This document shows positions 24,624-33,082 of a stretch of DNA of 33,128 bases, piece after piece; position 1 is the stretch's first letter, and each line of letters starts with the position of its first letter. The notes below the pieces were generated by a model. That model ran no database searches. It was given only the letters and a program-made list of their open reading frames with translations, and was not told the origin of the DNA. The DNA comes from CAZOOR01 sp964581505. GTDB taxonomy: Bacteria; Bacteroidota; Ignavibacteria; Kapaibacteriales; UBA2268. Location: positions 1-33,128 of the forward strand of contig CAZOOR010000028.1 in assembly GCA_964581505.1 (NCBI GenBank), in the 5' to 3' direction. The position numbers and the translations under genes were made by a program.

Positions 24624-24718
24624 ATAGAAAAAAAAATTAGTCAATACTTTTATTTGTTAATTTAGATAAAATATTTATTTTAGACAAGGTAAATTAAATT
24701 AAAAAGGGAAAAGAAATA

Positions 24719-25633
24719 ATGAAACGAATTTTGATTGTGTTTTTTGCACAAATTTTACTCTTTGCCGCAAGCGAAGCACAGGAGATTAAAGCGCACGTAA
24801 ATGTGAATACGGAACAGGTCGCAACTGAAAATTTGTATTATTCATCTACAATGGCTGATGACATTGAGAATTATATTAATAACACAAAGTATTTGGAAAA
24901 TATGGAATGGGAGGGTGCGCCAATTCCTGTAGAAATAAATATTATCTTGAGCGGTGGAAGCAACGGGCATTTTAAAGCTAAGATGTTCATTGTGTCCAAG
25001 CGAATGCTTGATGGACCGGAAGGTGAAGAAGGTTGGTCGGTCGAGTTAAGAATAATTGAGAATGTATGGAGTTTTGAATATTCGCGTGGTGCCAATTTTA
25101 CATATAATACGATGCGTTTCGACCGTTTTGTTTCAATGTTGGATTATTATATGTTACTTGTAATTGGTTATGACTTGGATAGCTATGGAGAATTAGAGGG
25201 TGCGCCTGCATTTGAGAAAGCTAAGTTGATTTTCTCAAATGGTGTTTCTGCCGGTGCTACCGGTTTTGAAACTCATTCGGCTCCCGGTCAATACACAAAA
25301 TATAATATTGTTTCCGAATTTACAGATATGCGTTATGATGATTTTAGAAAGTTGGTTTTTGCGTATTATGTTGATGGGCTGGACTTGGCATATAAAGAAC
25401 CCAAACGCTCTTTGGAAAATTTGGTGAGTGTAATAGAGCGAATGGCTGAGTTTAAGAATAAAAAAATGTCAAGTGCAAGTGTTATGTTGCAAACATTTTT
25501 TAATACTAAATCACGCGAAATAGCTTCAATGTTCAATGGTTATACGGATAGGAAAGTGTTTAACTATTTAATGGAATTAGACCCGTCTAATACAATGATT
25601 TATCAAGATGCACGGGACGGTAGTTTTAAATAG
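24719..25633 (+). CDS. porD: DUF4835 / PorD-like type IX secretion protein
   Basis: Resembles the DUF4835 family, which includes PorD, an envelope protein needed for type IX secretion in Porphyromonas gingivalis. Seen in 304 residues: signal peptide to about residue 20 (SEAQ), then the start typical of the family, EIKAHVNVNTEQV (22-34), a segment around WEGAPIPVEINIILSGGSNG, VSKRMLDG, and FEYSRGANFTYNTMRFDRFVSMLDYYMLLVIGYDLDS (in outline), then LDLAYKEPKRSLENLVSVIERM and LDPSNTMIYQ at the C-terminus. Family length. A PorD together with the sorting-domain protein at 20594 indicates a working type IX system. Other por genes are not in the window. A weak dyad (25639-25656) follows. Confidence 0.88.
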   Translation: MKRILIVFFAQILLFAASEAQEIKAHVNVNTEQVATENLYYSSTMADDIENYINNTKYLENMEWEGAPIPVEINIILSGGSNGHFKAKMFIVSKRMLDGPEGEEGWSVELRIIENVWSFEYSRGANFTYNTMRFDRFVSMLDYYMLLVIGYDLDSYGELEGAPAFEKAKLIFSNGVSAGATGFETHSAPGQYTKYNIVSEFTDMRYDDFRKLVFAYYVDGLDLAYKEPKRSLENLVSVIERMAEFKNKKMSSASVMLQTFFNTKSREIASMFNGYTDRKVFNYLMELDPSNTMIYQDARDGSFK

Positions 25634-25638
25634 TTTAT

Positions 25639-25656
25639 TACAAATTCGGATTTGTA
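25639..25656. repeat. Small palindrome after porD
   Basis: TACAAAT (25639-25645) and ATTTGTA (25650-25656) around a TCGG loop, 6 nt after the porD stop codon. It has no good T-tract, so it could be a weak terminator or simply a dyad. The rest of the 224-nt gap to 25858 shows no gene that I can support. Confidence 0.35.
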
Positions 25657-25857
25657 TTCTACGATAGCCATTTCGGTCAAGGTTCTGGTTCAATAGTTAA
25701 TTAAGATGTCGAACTTGATTGCCTTTATATTAAGCGGCAGATGTCAATATAAGTCTATGATAGTATAGAATATTATTAATTAGAATATTCCTAAGGTTTT
25801 ATGATGTCGGAATAATAAATCAAACAATGTTCTTATCTTTACAAGGTTGAAACTTCG

Positions 25858-26622
25858 ATGAAATCAATATTTATATTAATGTTTTTTTTATTTTCAATCA
25901 ATTGCTTTAGTCAAGTTGAAAATGGAATTAACGAAAAAAGACAAAAGCAATTAAAAACAATTATTAATTATTTGAAAAATAACCAAATAATCGAATTATC
26001 AAGAATAGTAAGATACCCTCTAAAAAGGCAAAACCCAATTCCTAATATTAAAACAAAAGATGAATTTATTTTATATTATCCTATTTTGTTTGATTCCGTT
26101 TTTAGGGCAAAACTAATTAGAGCTAAATTTGATAGTTCTAATACGATTAATCATTATACAAGATTTGGACTTTTCCAAGGTGATATTTGGCTTGACGACA
26201 ATGGTTATATCATTGCGATTAATTACCAATCAAGTAAAGGACTTGAACTATTAAGCACATTGCATTCTGAGATTAAAGATAAAATTTATAAAAGTGTATC
26301 TGATTGGAAGAAGAATATATTAGTGTGTGAGACAGACAAATTACTTATTAGAATTGATTTATTAGATAACAACGAATTGCGATATATTTCTTGGAATAAA
26401 CCAAAAAAAATTAATGACAAACCAGATTTAATTCTTTTCAATGGTGTTCAGGAATTTCAAGGAACAATGGGAGGAGTAACATATACATTTACTAATCAAA
26501 ATTGGACTTATCAAATTAATAGTGTGAAAATGGCAGAAAAAAATGAAGAATTTGGCTTATTTCTAAAACTTTTTTATAATGGTTTGGAGAAGGCAATAAT
26601 TAAAGTAAAAGAAATAAAATAA
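25858..26622 (+). CDS. Hypothetical secreted protein, low GC
   Basis: Unknown 254-residue protein with a signal peptide (MKSIFILMFFLFSINCFSQ) and no membrane helix afterwards. The body contains YPLKRQNPIPNIKTKDEFIL (48-67), a stretch typical of uncharacterised Bacteroidota secreted proteins, but I cannot name a family or function. The DNA is visibly more AT-rich than its neighbours, with runs of AAA/AAT codons. The gene stands alone between non-coding gaps (224 nt upstream, 95 nt downstream), and the downstream gene is convergent. These features suggest recent acquisition. The downstream gap holds a small hairpin, TACACTT/AGGTGTA (26624-26641), which may act as its terminator. Confidence 0.72.
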   Translation: MKSIFILMFFLFSINCFSQVENGINEKRQKQLKTIINYLKNNQIIELSRIVRYPLKRQNPIPNIKTKDEFILYYPILFDSVFRAKLIRAKFDSSNTINHYTRFGLFQGDIWLDDNGYIIAINYQSSKGLELLSTLHSEIKDKIYKSVSDWKKNILVCETDKLLIRIDLLDNNELRYISWNKPKKINDKPDLILFNGVQEFQGTMGGVTYTFTNQNWTYQINSVKMAEKNEEFGLFLKLFYNGLEKAIIKVKEIK

Positions 26623-26717
26623 ATACACTTGATAAGGTGTAGGGCTTACCCTTGGCGAATATCTGCATTTCTGCAATATGATAATTGCTCAAATACAATC
26701 TCAGAGATAATGCGGTA

Positions 26718-27761
26718 TTAGTGTCCAAAAGCAATTTGTTCCATTTGTTTTATATTTTGTGCAGTAGCAAAGGCTAAAACCTGGTCGCCTGCATGGAGTA
26801 TGAAATCTCTACCGGGATTAAGCTCGGTTTTATTTCCGCGAACAACGGCAAGAATTGTAGCACCACATTTTTTCCTGACATCAATTTCCTCAAGTGTTTT
26901 GCCGCACCAAGGGCTTGTTTCCGGTAATATAATTGTTTCGATTTTTATATCGGTTTGTTTCATAAAATTAGTAACAAAGAAATCAACTACATTCGGATTG
27001 AGCGTAAGGGAAACGAGCCGCTGTCCGCCAATTGTATAAGGATTAACTACGCGGTCAGCACCGGAGCGTTTTAGTTTTTCAATATCATTATAGTCATCGG
27101 AGCGAGCGGCAATGAATATGTTCGGATTTAATACTTTGGCGCTGAGCGTTACAAATACGGTGGTTGCAGGGTTAGCAGTAGCAATAATCATTGCGCGGGC
27201 GCGTTCGGCACCGGCAAGAAGTAATGTTTCATCAACAGTAGCATCACCCTGAATAGTGAGAATTTTATTTTTTAGATTGAAAATATCGTCTTCGATAAAA
27301 TCATTATCGACTGCAACAAACTGTTCCCCTGTTTCGTAGAGTTCGCGGGTAACCAGTTGTCCCACTCTGCCAAATCCAACAAGAATAATATGATTTTGTA
27401 GTTTATCAATTTTTGTCATCATTTTTTTCTTTCTCCTGAATTGATGTAATTGCAAGATAACGAGGTTTTCCATCACTGTTGTAAAAACATAAAAAAGTGC
27501 GGCGATACCAAAAACTGCTATTAACATTGTGAACAGCCGCCCGCCATCGCCAAGCGGGTGTACCTCGGTATAACCGACAGTAGTGAGTGTGATAATTGTC
27601 ATATACAGCACATCTATAATATCGGTAGGATATTCTTTATGCCACAGCACCCAGTAACCAACCATTCCCGAAATAATAACGACAATAAGAATGAAGATTG
27701 GCAGCCAAGGCTTTTTAAGGTTCGGCTTAATCTTTTTTAAATATTTTTGTGATTGATTCAT
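26718..27761 (-). CDS. Potassium channel with TrkA-N (RCK) and TrkA-C domains
   Basis: Inner-membrane K+ channel gated by a cytoplasmic nucleotide-binding domain, of the MthK/Kch type. Seen in 347 residues: TM helix (about 20-40), pore helix and selectivity filter TVGYTE (61-66), second TM (about 77-103), a basic linker, an RCK domain with Rossmann motif GFGRVG (129-134) and acidic ribose-binding Asp152, then TrkA-C (about 265-345; WCGKTLEEIDVRKKCGATIL, LHAGDQVLAFA). I chose ATG 27761; the frame runs back to TTG 27797, but the added residues show no conserved feature. Monocistronic, with a divergent region of 130 nt to the next operon. Confidence 0.94.
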   Translation of the reverse strand: MNQSQKYLKKIKPNLKKPWLPIFILIVVIISGMVGYWVLWHKEYPTDIIDVLYMTIITLTTVGYTEVHPLGDGGRLFTMLIAVFGIAALFYVFTTVMENLVILQLHQFRRKKKMMTKIDKLQNHIILVGFGRVGQLVTRELYETGEQFVAVDNDFIEDDIFNLKNKILTIQGDATVDETLLLAGAERARAMIIATANPATTVFVTLSAKVLNPNIFIAARSDDYNDIEKLKRSGADRVVNPYTIGGQRLVSLTLNPNVVDFFVTNFMKQTDIKIETIILPETSPWCGKTLEEIDVRKKCGATILAVVRGNKTELNPGRDFILHAGDQVLAFATAQNIKQMEQIAFGH

Positions 27762-27891
27762 TATTATTTCTATATTAACACAATGCTTGATTGTCAAGTT
27801 AAGAAAAAAATTAAAATGAGTGTAATCTTTTTTAATTTGTGTAATTATTAATATATTAGAAAATATTATTGGAAAATATTAGGATAAGAAA

Positions 27892-30800
27892 ATGCCGGTA
27901 AGTAATTTAGATACATTTATTAAAAGTTTGGAAGAACGGGCAAAGGAATTGAACTGCCTGTATAAAATCGAAGAGTTATTATCCAAGCCGAACAAATCCA
28001 TACGCGAAGCATTCGAGGAATTGATTGATATTATTCCTACGGGATTTCAGTATATTCCATATTGCGAGGCAAGAATTGTTTATGAAGACTTGGTGTTCTC
28101 AAAATCGAATTTTGAACCGACACGCTGGAAGATTGCATCTAAGATTAATGATAGAGGGAAAAAGGTCGGTTATGTGGAGGTCTATTACACACAAGAAATG
28201 CCGAACGAGTACGAAGGTCCTTTTCTGAAAGAAGAGAGACGACTGATTGATACTATCGCGGAACGAATAGCTCACTTTGTTCTCTACCGCAAAATGAAGA
28301 AACTCTATAAGGATATGGAGAAACCGGAAGAGAAGGACAAGAAGAATAATAAAGCCGAGTGGCAGATAATCTTAGATTTACTGCGGCAGACTGATAAAAA
28401 TTTATTCTCGGTTATTTCGCGTAAGATGATTATCCATTTGTTCACAAAAGGAATAAAAGAGGCGGCGGTACTATTTGCACGCACCGGCAGTTTGAATATG
28501 GAAGGCACTAGGACGGAAATTAATAAGCCTTCTAAGAAGCAGATATTACAGCAATCATATTTTTTAAGCGATGATATTTTTAATGTTGCTATGTCATATC
28601 TATCCGATGAGGAGATATTGGAATTAGTGCTGAAATGGACAAATGAGGCTAAAACAAATCATTTGGTTAAGATTATAACAAATAATCAAACGCCTATTAA
28701 TGAGATTGCCGATGCAATAAGAAAATACATTAATATCAGTTCTTTCTCTATGTCGGAAACACACGTAACAAAGGGGACACGTGTTTCTTTGATTAGGAAA
28801 TTCTTAAGCGACCAATTAGAATATATTAATATTGCTAAGAACCATTGCAGAATACGTGATTTTGATAATCTTTTGAAGAATTTAATCTTTACACCTGACA
28901 GCCAAGGTAAACTGGGTGGCAAGGCGGCGGGTCTCTTCCTCGCGAAAAAAATCATTGAATCGAATTCAGATAAGAATGATTTGCTCAGAGATATTGTAAC
29001 TCCAAAGACATGGTATATGACTTCCGACAGTATTGTAAGTTTTATCTATTATAATAATCTGGAAGATATTATTGAGCAAAAATATAAAGATATTAACGAT
29101 ATTCGCTCCGAGTATTCCTATGTAGTTCAAGCGATTAAGAATTCTACTTTCCCGCCCGAACTATTGAACGGATTGTCGCGTGCGTTAGATGACTTTGGTG
29201 AAAATCCTATAATCGTCAGAAGTTCAAGTTTGCTCGAAGATAGGTTGGGTGCTGTATTTGCAGGGAAGTATAAGAGTTTGTTTTTAGCAAATCAGGGAAG
29301 TAAACAGGATAGATTAGATGAACTTTGTGATGCAGTCGCCGAAGTTTTTGCTTCCGTTTTCGGTCCCGACCCGATAGGATATAGAATTGAACGCGGGCTG
29401 TTGGACTTCAACGAAGAGATGGGTATTATGATTCAGGAAGTAGTCGGTACAAAAGCTGGCGATTATTTTTTCCCTGCATTTGCCGGTGTTGCATTTAGCT
29501 TCAATGAATTTCGATGGTCACCGAGAATAAAGCGGGAAGACGGACTAATAAGGCTTGTGCCGGGACTCGGAACTCGGGCAGTGGATAGAATAAGCAATGA
29601 TTATCCAATATTAATATCACCGGGAAAACCGAATTTCAGACTGAATTTAACTTTCGAGCAAATGGTTTCGTATTCTCCCAAATTAATTGATTTAATTAAT
29701 TTGAAAACGAATACATTCGAGACTTTATCTATTGATGAGGTTATAAAAAATATCGGGCATGATTTCCCTATGCTCAATGATATTTTTTCGATAAGAGACG
29801 GACATTATGTAAAGGCTCCCGTTGGCTTGGGGGTTGACACACGTCAGCATGATATTCTTGTAACATTTGATAATATGCTGAAAAAAGGCAAATTCGTTAA
29901 GCAGTTGGACGCAATCCTAAAAATATTGAAATCAACATTGAGCGTTCCGATTGATATTGAATTTGCTTTCAGTAACGGTAAATTATATTTGTTGCAATCA
30001 AGACCACAGAGCGAAACAAGCGACCGTTCGTCTGATGTTATTCCTAAAAATGTACCTAAAAGTAAAACTCTGTTTAGCACAACAAAATACGTTACAAACG
30101 GCAATATGCCGCCTATTGATTTTATTGTGTATGTATCGCCAGATGAATATTCAAAATTAGAAAAATCCGAAGTAATGAAAGAAATTGGCAAAGCAATAGG
30201 GAAGCTGAATAGACGGCTACCCAAGCGAACTTTTATACTTCTGGGTCCGGGCAGGTGGGGCTCACGCGGGGATATACGTCTCGGTGTGCCTGTGTCTTAT
30301 ACGGATATAAACAATACTTCTATGTTAATTGAAATCGCAAAGGCAAAAGGTAATTATGTGCCTGATTTATCGTTCGGTACACACTTTTTTCAAGATTTAG
30401 TTGAATCGAATATTAAATATTTGCCCTTATATCCTGATGACGAAACGTCTATCTTGAATGAGAAAATGTTAAACAAATCAGACAATCAACTTAGTCAGTT
30501 TTTACCGGATATGGCACATCTGGAAAAAGTACTTAAAGTAATTAACATACCTGAATCATACAAAGGGAAGAGACTGAGAGTATTGATGAATGCAGATAAA
30601 AATGAGGCAATTGCTTTCTTGGCGGCTCCTAATATCAAATTGAAAAGAAACGGAAGCCCTGAATGTGATGAAAAAAATATACATCAAGAACCTTGGGAAT
30701 TGAGAATGGAAATTGCAGAGCGTATTGCGGCTTATATTAAAAAAGGGCAATACGGCTTAAAGAGTATTTATTTATTTGGTACGGTATTCCATAAAAATGC

Positions 30801-31056
30801 AAGTGCCGGCTCGGATATTGATTTACTGGTACATTATGACGGGCAACAGCAGAATTTGGAAAAACTGAAAATTTGGTTTGAGGCTTGGAATTATTCGCTG
30901 AACGAAATGATTTTCAATCAGACGGGATTACGATTGGAGCGCTTTATTGATGTGATATACATTACGGACGATGATTTGATAGAAAATGATTATTTTGCAA
31001 ACTTAATTGACCCGAATAGTCAAAATTCAAAAAAGTTAATTCTCGGTGCAAAATAA
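27892..31056 (+). CDS. Fusion of GAF-like, PEP synthase-like ATP-grasp and nucleotidyltransferase domains
   Basis: A 1054-residue cytoplasmic multidomain protein. Seen: N-terminal sensor region (about 10-140; RAKELNCLYKIEELL, FEPTRWKIASKI, EGPFLKEERRLIDTIAERI), as found at the front of some signalling proteins; a linker to about 330; a PPDK_N/PEP synthase ATP-grasp domain (GGKAAGL 342-348, VRSSSLLED with Arg443, DIEFAF with Glu690, LQSRPQ from 701); a module around LLGPGRWGSRGD (784-794) and SFGTHFFQDL; and a C-terminal minimal nucleotidyltransferase (Gly963, SDIDL with Asp975/Asp977, and Asp1020). The swivelling phosphohistidine domain (TSHAA-type) and the PEP-binding barrel of true PEP synthase are not visible, so it is probably not a gluconeogenic enzyme. 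Its product is unknown. First gene of a three-gene operon; the next gene overlaps it by 11 nt. Confidence 0.88.
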   Translation: MPVSNLDTFIKSLEERAKELNCLYKIEELLSKPNKSIREAFEELIDIIPTGFQYIPYCEARIVYEDLVFSKSNFEPTRWKIASKINDRGKKVGYVEVYYTQEMPNEYEGPFLKEERRLIDTIAERIAHFVLYRKMKKLYKDMEKPEEKDKKNNKAEWQIILDLLRQTDKNLFSVISRKMIIHLFTKGIKEAAVLFARTGSLNMEGTRTEINKPSKKQILQQSYFLSDDIFNVAMSYLSDEEILELVLKWTNEAKTNHLVKIITNNQTPINEIADAIRKYINISSFSMSETHVTKGTRVSLIRKFLSDQLEYINIAKNHCRIRDFDNLLKNLIFTPDSQGKLGGKAAGLFLAKKIIESNSDKNDLLRDIVTPKTWYMTSDSIVSFIYYNNLEDIIEQKYKDINDIRSEYSYVVQAIKNSTFPPELLNGLSRALDDFGENPIIVRSSSLLEDRLGAVFAGKYKSLFLANQGSKQDRLDELCDAVAEVFASVFGPDPIGYRIERGLLDFNEEMGIMIQEVVGTKAGDYFFPAFAGVAFSFNEFRWSPRIKREDGLIRLVPGLGTRAVDRISNDYPILISPGKPNFRLNLTFEQMVSYSPKLIDLINLKTNTFETLSIDEVIKNIGHDFPMLNDIFSIRDGHYVKAPVGLGVDTRQHDILVTFDNMLKKGKFVKQLDAILKILKSTLSVPIDIEFAFSNGKLYLLQSRPQSETSDRSSDVIPKNVPKSKTLFSTTKYVTNGNMPPIDFIVYVSPDEYSKLEKSEVMKEIGKAIGKLNRRLPKRTFILLGPGRWGSRGDIRLGVPVSYTDINNTSMLIEIAKAKGNYVPDLSFGTHFFQDLVESNIKYLPLYPDDETSILNEKMLNKSDNQLSQFLPDMAHLEKVLKVINIPESYKGKRLRVLMNADKNEAIAFLAAPNIKLKRNGSPECDEKNIHQEPWELRMEIAERIAAYIKKGQYGLKSIYLFGTVFHKNASAGSDIDLLVHYDGQQQNLEKLKIWFEAWNYSLNEMIFNQTGLRLERFIDVIYITDDDLIENDYFANLIDPNSQNSKKLILGAK

Positions 31057-31831
31057 AGTAATTATCTACATATTGTCTTGTTTGATTTTTATTGCTTCTG
31101 CAATACCTGCTGACGCTCAATTGTTCAATAAGAGTTTTTGGTCTTACGGTGCTTTCGGCGAGTATATTTATGCTACTCATATTACCGATTTCACTGCATT
31201 ACCGGGAGTTCCCAATTGCTGTCCGAAGTTCACAGGCGGTAACGGTGGTGGCTTCGCATTAGGTTTGCTGGTGCAATATAGATTTTACGGATATAATAAT
31301 ATATATGTCCGCTTGGGTTATCAACAGATGAACGGAAATTTGACAGTAATTGAACCCGAATGGGTAGTGCTAAATAACAAATTAACTCCTGCACAAATTC
31401 AACATAATATTAATACTAAATTCGCTATGCCTTTTATCGAGCCTATGTATAAGTTTAATACGATTATTGGATTGTCTTTCAGTATAGGATTAAATTGTGC
31501 ATATATTGTCTCGGCATCGTATTCGCAGAACGAACTGCTAATTAAACCTGAGAATAGAGGTACATTTGAAAATGGTAAGAGGATTCGCAATGAACATTCC
31601 GGCACACTTAGTAGTACTAATAATTTTCTTATTTTTGCAGACCTGACTACCGAATTTGAATTTAATTTGGATAGGCATAAATTATATGTACTAACACCAA
31701 GATTCGCTTTTAACTATGGTCTGAACTCTTTATTTAAAATAGAGAAATGGAGAATTACATATTTTTCTATAGGTATTTCTCTTAAAATCAATCCTTATTA
31801 CGATTTGTCTAATCCACTGGAACCTAACTAA
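31046..31831 (+). CDS. Outer-membrane beta-barrel-like protein with CCP motif
   Basis: Envelope protein of 261 residues. Seen: signal peptide ending PADAQ (about residue 25); GVPNCCPKFTGGNGGGFALG (54-73), with adjacent Cys58-Cys59, a motif I associate with the N-terminal part of outer-membrane proteins in Ignavibacteria-like genomes; then alternating-hydrophobic strands (IYVRLGYQQMNG, IIGLSFSIGLNCAYIV, WRITYFSIGISLKINPYY), consistent with an 8-10-strand barrel. The start is GTG 31046, inside the end of the preceding gene (11-nt overlap); it opens directly into the signal peptide and implies translational coupling. The GT4 gene follows after 1 nt. Function unknown. Confidence 0.8.
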   Translation: MQNKVIIYILSCLIFIASAIPADAQLFNKSFWSYGAFGEYIYATHITDFTALPGVPNCCPKFTGGNGGGFALGLLVQYRFYGYNNIYVRLGYQQMNGNLTVIEPEWVVLNNKLTPAQIQHNINTKFAMPFIEPMYKFNTIIGLSFSIGLNCAYIVSASYSQNELLIKPENRGTFENGKRIRNEHSGTLSSTNNFLIFADLTTEFEFNLDRHKLYVLTPRFAFNYGLNSLFKIEKWRITYFSIGISLKINPYYDLSNPLEPN

Positions 31832-31832
31832 T

Positions 31833-32939
31833 ATGAATATACTTATTATTAATTGGCAGGATATTAAAAACCCATTTGGTGGTGGGGCTGAGGTGCATCT
31901 GCACGAAATTTTCAAACGAATAGCCGCTAAAGGGCATAATATTACTTTGTTTGTCTGTGAGTTCGAGGGTTGTCTGAAAGAAGAAGTTGTTGACGGAATA
32001 AAAGTAATACGGCGGGGTTCACGCTCTTTATTCAATTTCGGAGTAAGGAAGTATTATAAACAACATTTCGAGAATCAGGATTTCGATATTGTGATTGATG
32101 ATATTAACAAAATCCCTTTTTATACTCCGCTATTTGTGAAGAAACCGCTCCTTGCAATTAGTCATCATTTTTTCGGCAGGAGTATTTTCCGTGAGACTAA
32201 TGTGATTGCAGGAGCTTATGTTTATATTGCCGAAAAATTGATTGATTTTATTTATAAGAAAACAAAATTTGTTGTTGTCTCGGAAAGTACTCTTGATGAA
32301 TTTATTGGACGTGGTTTTGATAAAAATAATTTCAATATCGTATATAATGCCATTGCTCAGGCTCATCTTCCGATGGCAGTCGGGCAAAAGAATGAGAACC
32401 CTACAATTACATATTTCGGTCGATTGAAGAAATACAAAAGTCCCGACCATCTGTTCAGGGCATTTGCACTTGTAAAGGAAGTGATTAAAGATGCCGAATT
32501 ACATATTATCGGACGCGGTGATTTTCGTGAAGAATTGGAGAAAATTGCTGATTCTCTTAATATTACTAATTCTGTTACATTCTTCGGTTATGTATCGGAG
32601 AAAGAGAAAGTAGAGCTTCTGACAAAGTCTTGGGTTACTGTTAATACTTCGATGAAAGAAGGCTGGGGAATTACTAATATTGAAGCGAATGCCTGCGGAA
32701 CTGCTGTGATTTCAGCCGATTCACCCGGGTTGCGGGATTCGGTAAAGCAGGGGCAATCGGGCGAGCTGTATAAGTATGGTGATATAGCCGACCTTGCAGA
32801 AAAGATTGTCAGTATCATCGGCAAACCTGCGCAACTTGAACGATACTCTGCCGGTGCAGTAGAGTGGGCAAAGCAATTTTCTTGGGCTCAATCCGCCGCT
32901 CAAATGCTTGATATTATCGAGAAACAGATTATGAGTTAA
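31833..32939 (+). CDS. Glycosyltransferase family 4
   Basis: Cytoplasmic retaining glycosyltransferase of GT-B fold, probably in synthesis of surface polysaccharide or a glycolipid. Seen in 368 residues: N-terminal nucleotide-fold start NILIINWQD followed by the glycine loop PFGGGAEVHLHEI (14-26), VVVSESTLDEFIGRGF, IVYNAI, the donor-side YFGRLKKYKSPDHLF, HIIGRGD, and the E-X7-E motif EGWGITNIE (Glu276, Glu284) with ANACGTAVISAD. Last gene of the operon starting at 27892. Sugar donor and acceptor cannot be told from the sequence. The 189 nt after it hold a repeat but no gene. Confidence 0.93.
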   Translation: MNILIINWQDIKNPFGGGAEVHLHEIFKRIAAKGHNITLFVCEFEGCLKEEVVDGIKVIRRGSRSLFNFGVRKYYKQHFENQDFDIVIDDINKIPFYTPLFVKKPLLAISHHFFGRSIFRETNVIAGAYVYIAEKLIDFIYKKTKFVVVSESTLDEFIGRGFDKNNFNIVYNAIAQAHLPMAVGQKNENPTITYFGRLKKYKSPDHLFRAFALVKEVIKDAELHIIGRGDFREELEKIADSLNITNSVTFFGYVSEKEKVELLTKSWVTVNTSMKEGWGITNIEANACGTAVISADSPGLRDSVKQGQSGELYKYGDIADLAEKIVSIIGKPAQLERYSAGAVEWAKQFSWAQSAAQMLDIIEKQIMS

Positions 32940-33025
32940 ATAGTATAGTTTGATATACTTGTATTTACAAATAATAATCAAAACACATCACAACTCTATG
33001 TAGCAAATGATTTCACGCCTATTCG

Positions 33026-33082
33026 CCCCCTCGCCCTTTGGGAGCGGGCTGGGGTGAGGTGCGGCTGTTTTCCAACTCACCT
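33026..33082. repeat. GC-rich palindromic dispersed-repeat unit, truncated at the window edge
   Basis: CCCTCGCCC TTTG GGAGCGGG (33028-33048) followed by CTGGGGTGAGG (33049-33059). GAGGTG (33056-33061) can pair with CACCTC (about 33079-33084). It is far more GC-rich than the window. The core resembles the CCCTCTCCC...GGGAGAGGGCTGGGGTGAGG unit that recurs between genes in many unrelated bacterial genomes. Only one copy is in view, so dispersion is inferred. The rest of 32940-33128 shows no ORF that I can support. Confidence 0.5.

Noticed and set aside
24624..24644. TTG start upstream of the helix-hairpin-helix/barrel gene
   Set aside because: It would put seven residues before a normal signal peptide that begins exactly at ATG 24623.
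25634..25857. Insertion-sequence remnant in the gap before the low-GC gene
   Set aside because: Only a small palindrome is seen. No transposase fragment, terminal inverted repeats or target duplication could be supported.
27892..31056. Annotation as phosphoenolpyruvate synthase or PPDK
   Set aside because: Only the ATP-grasp part is present. I find no phosphohistidine motif or PEP-binding barrel, and a nucleotidyltransferase occupies the C-terminus.
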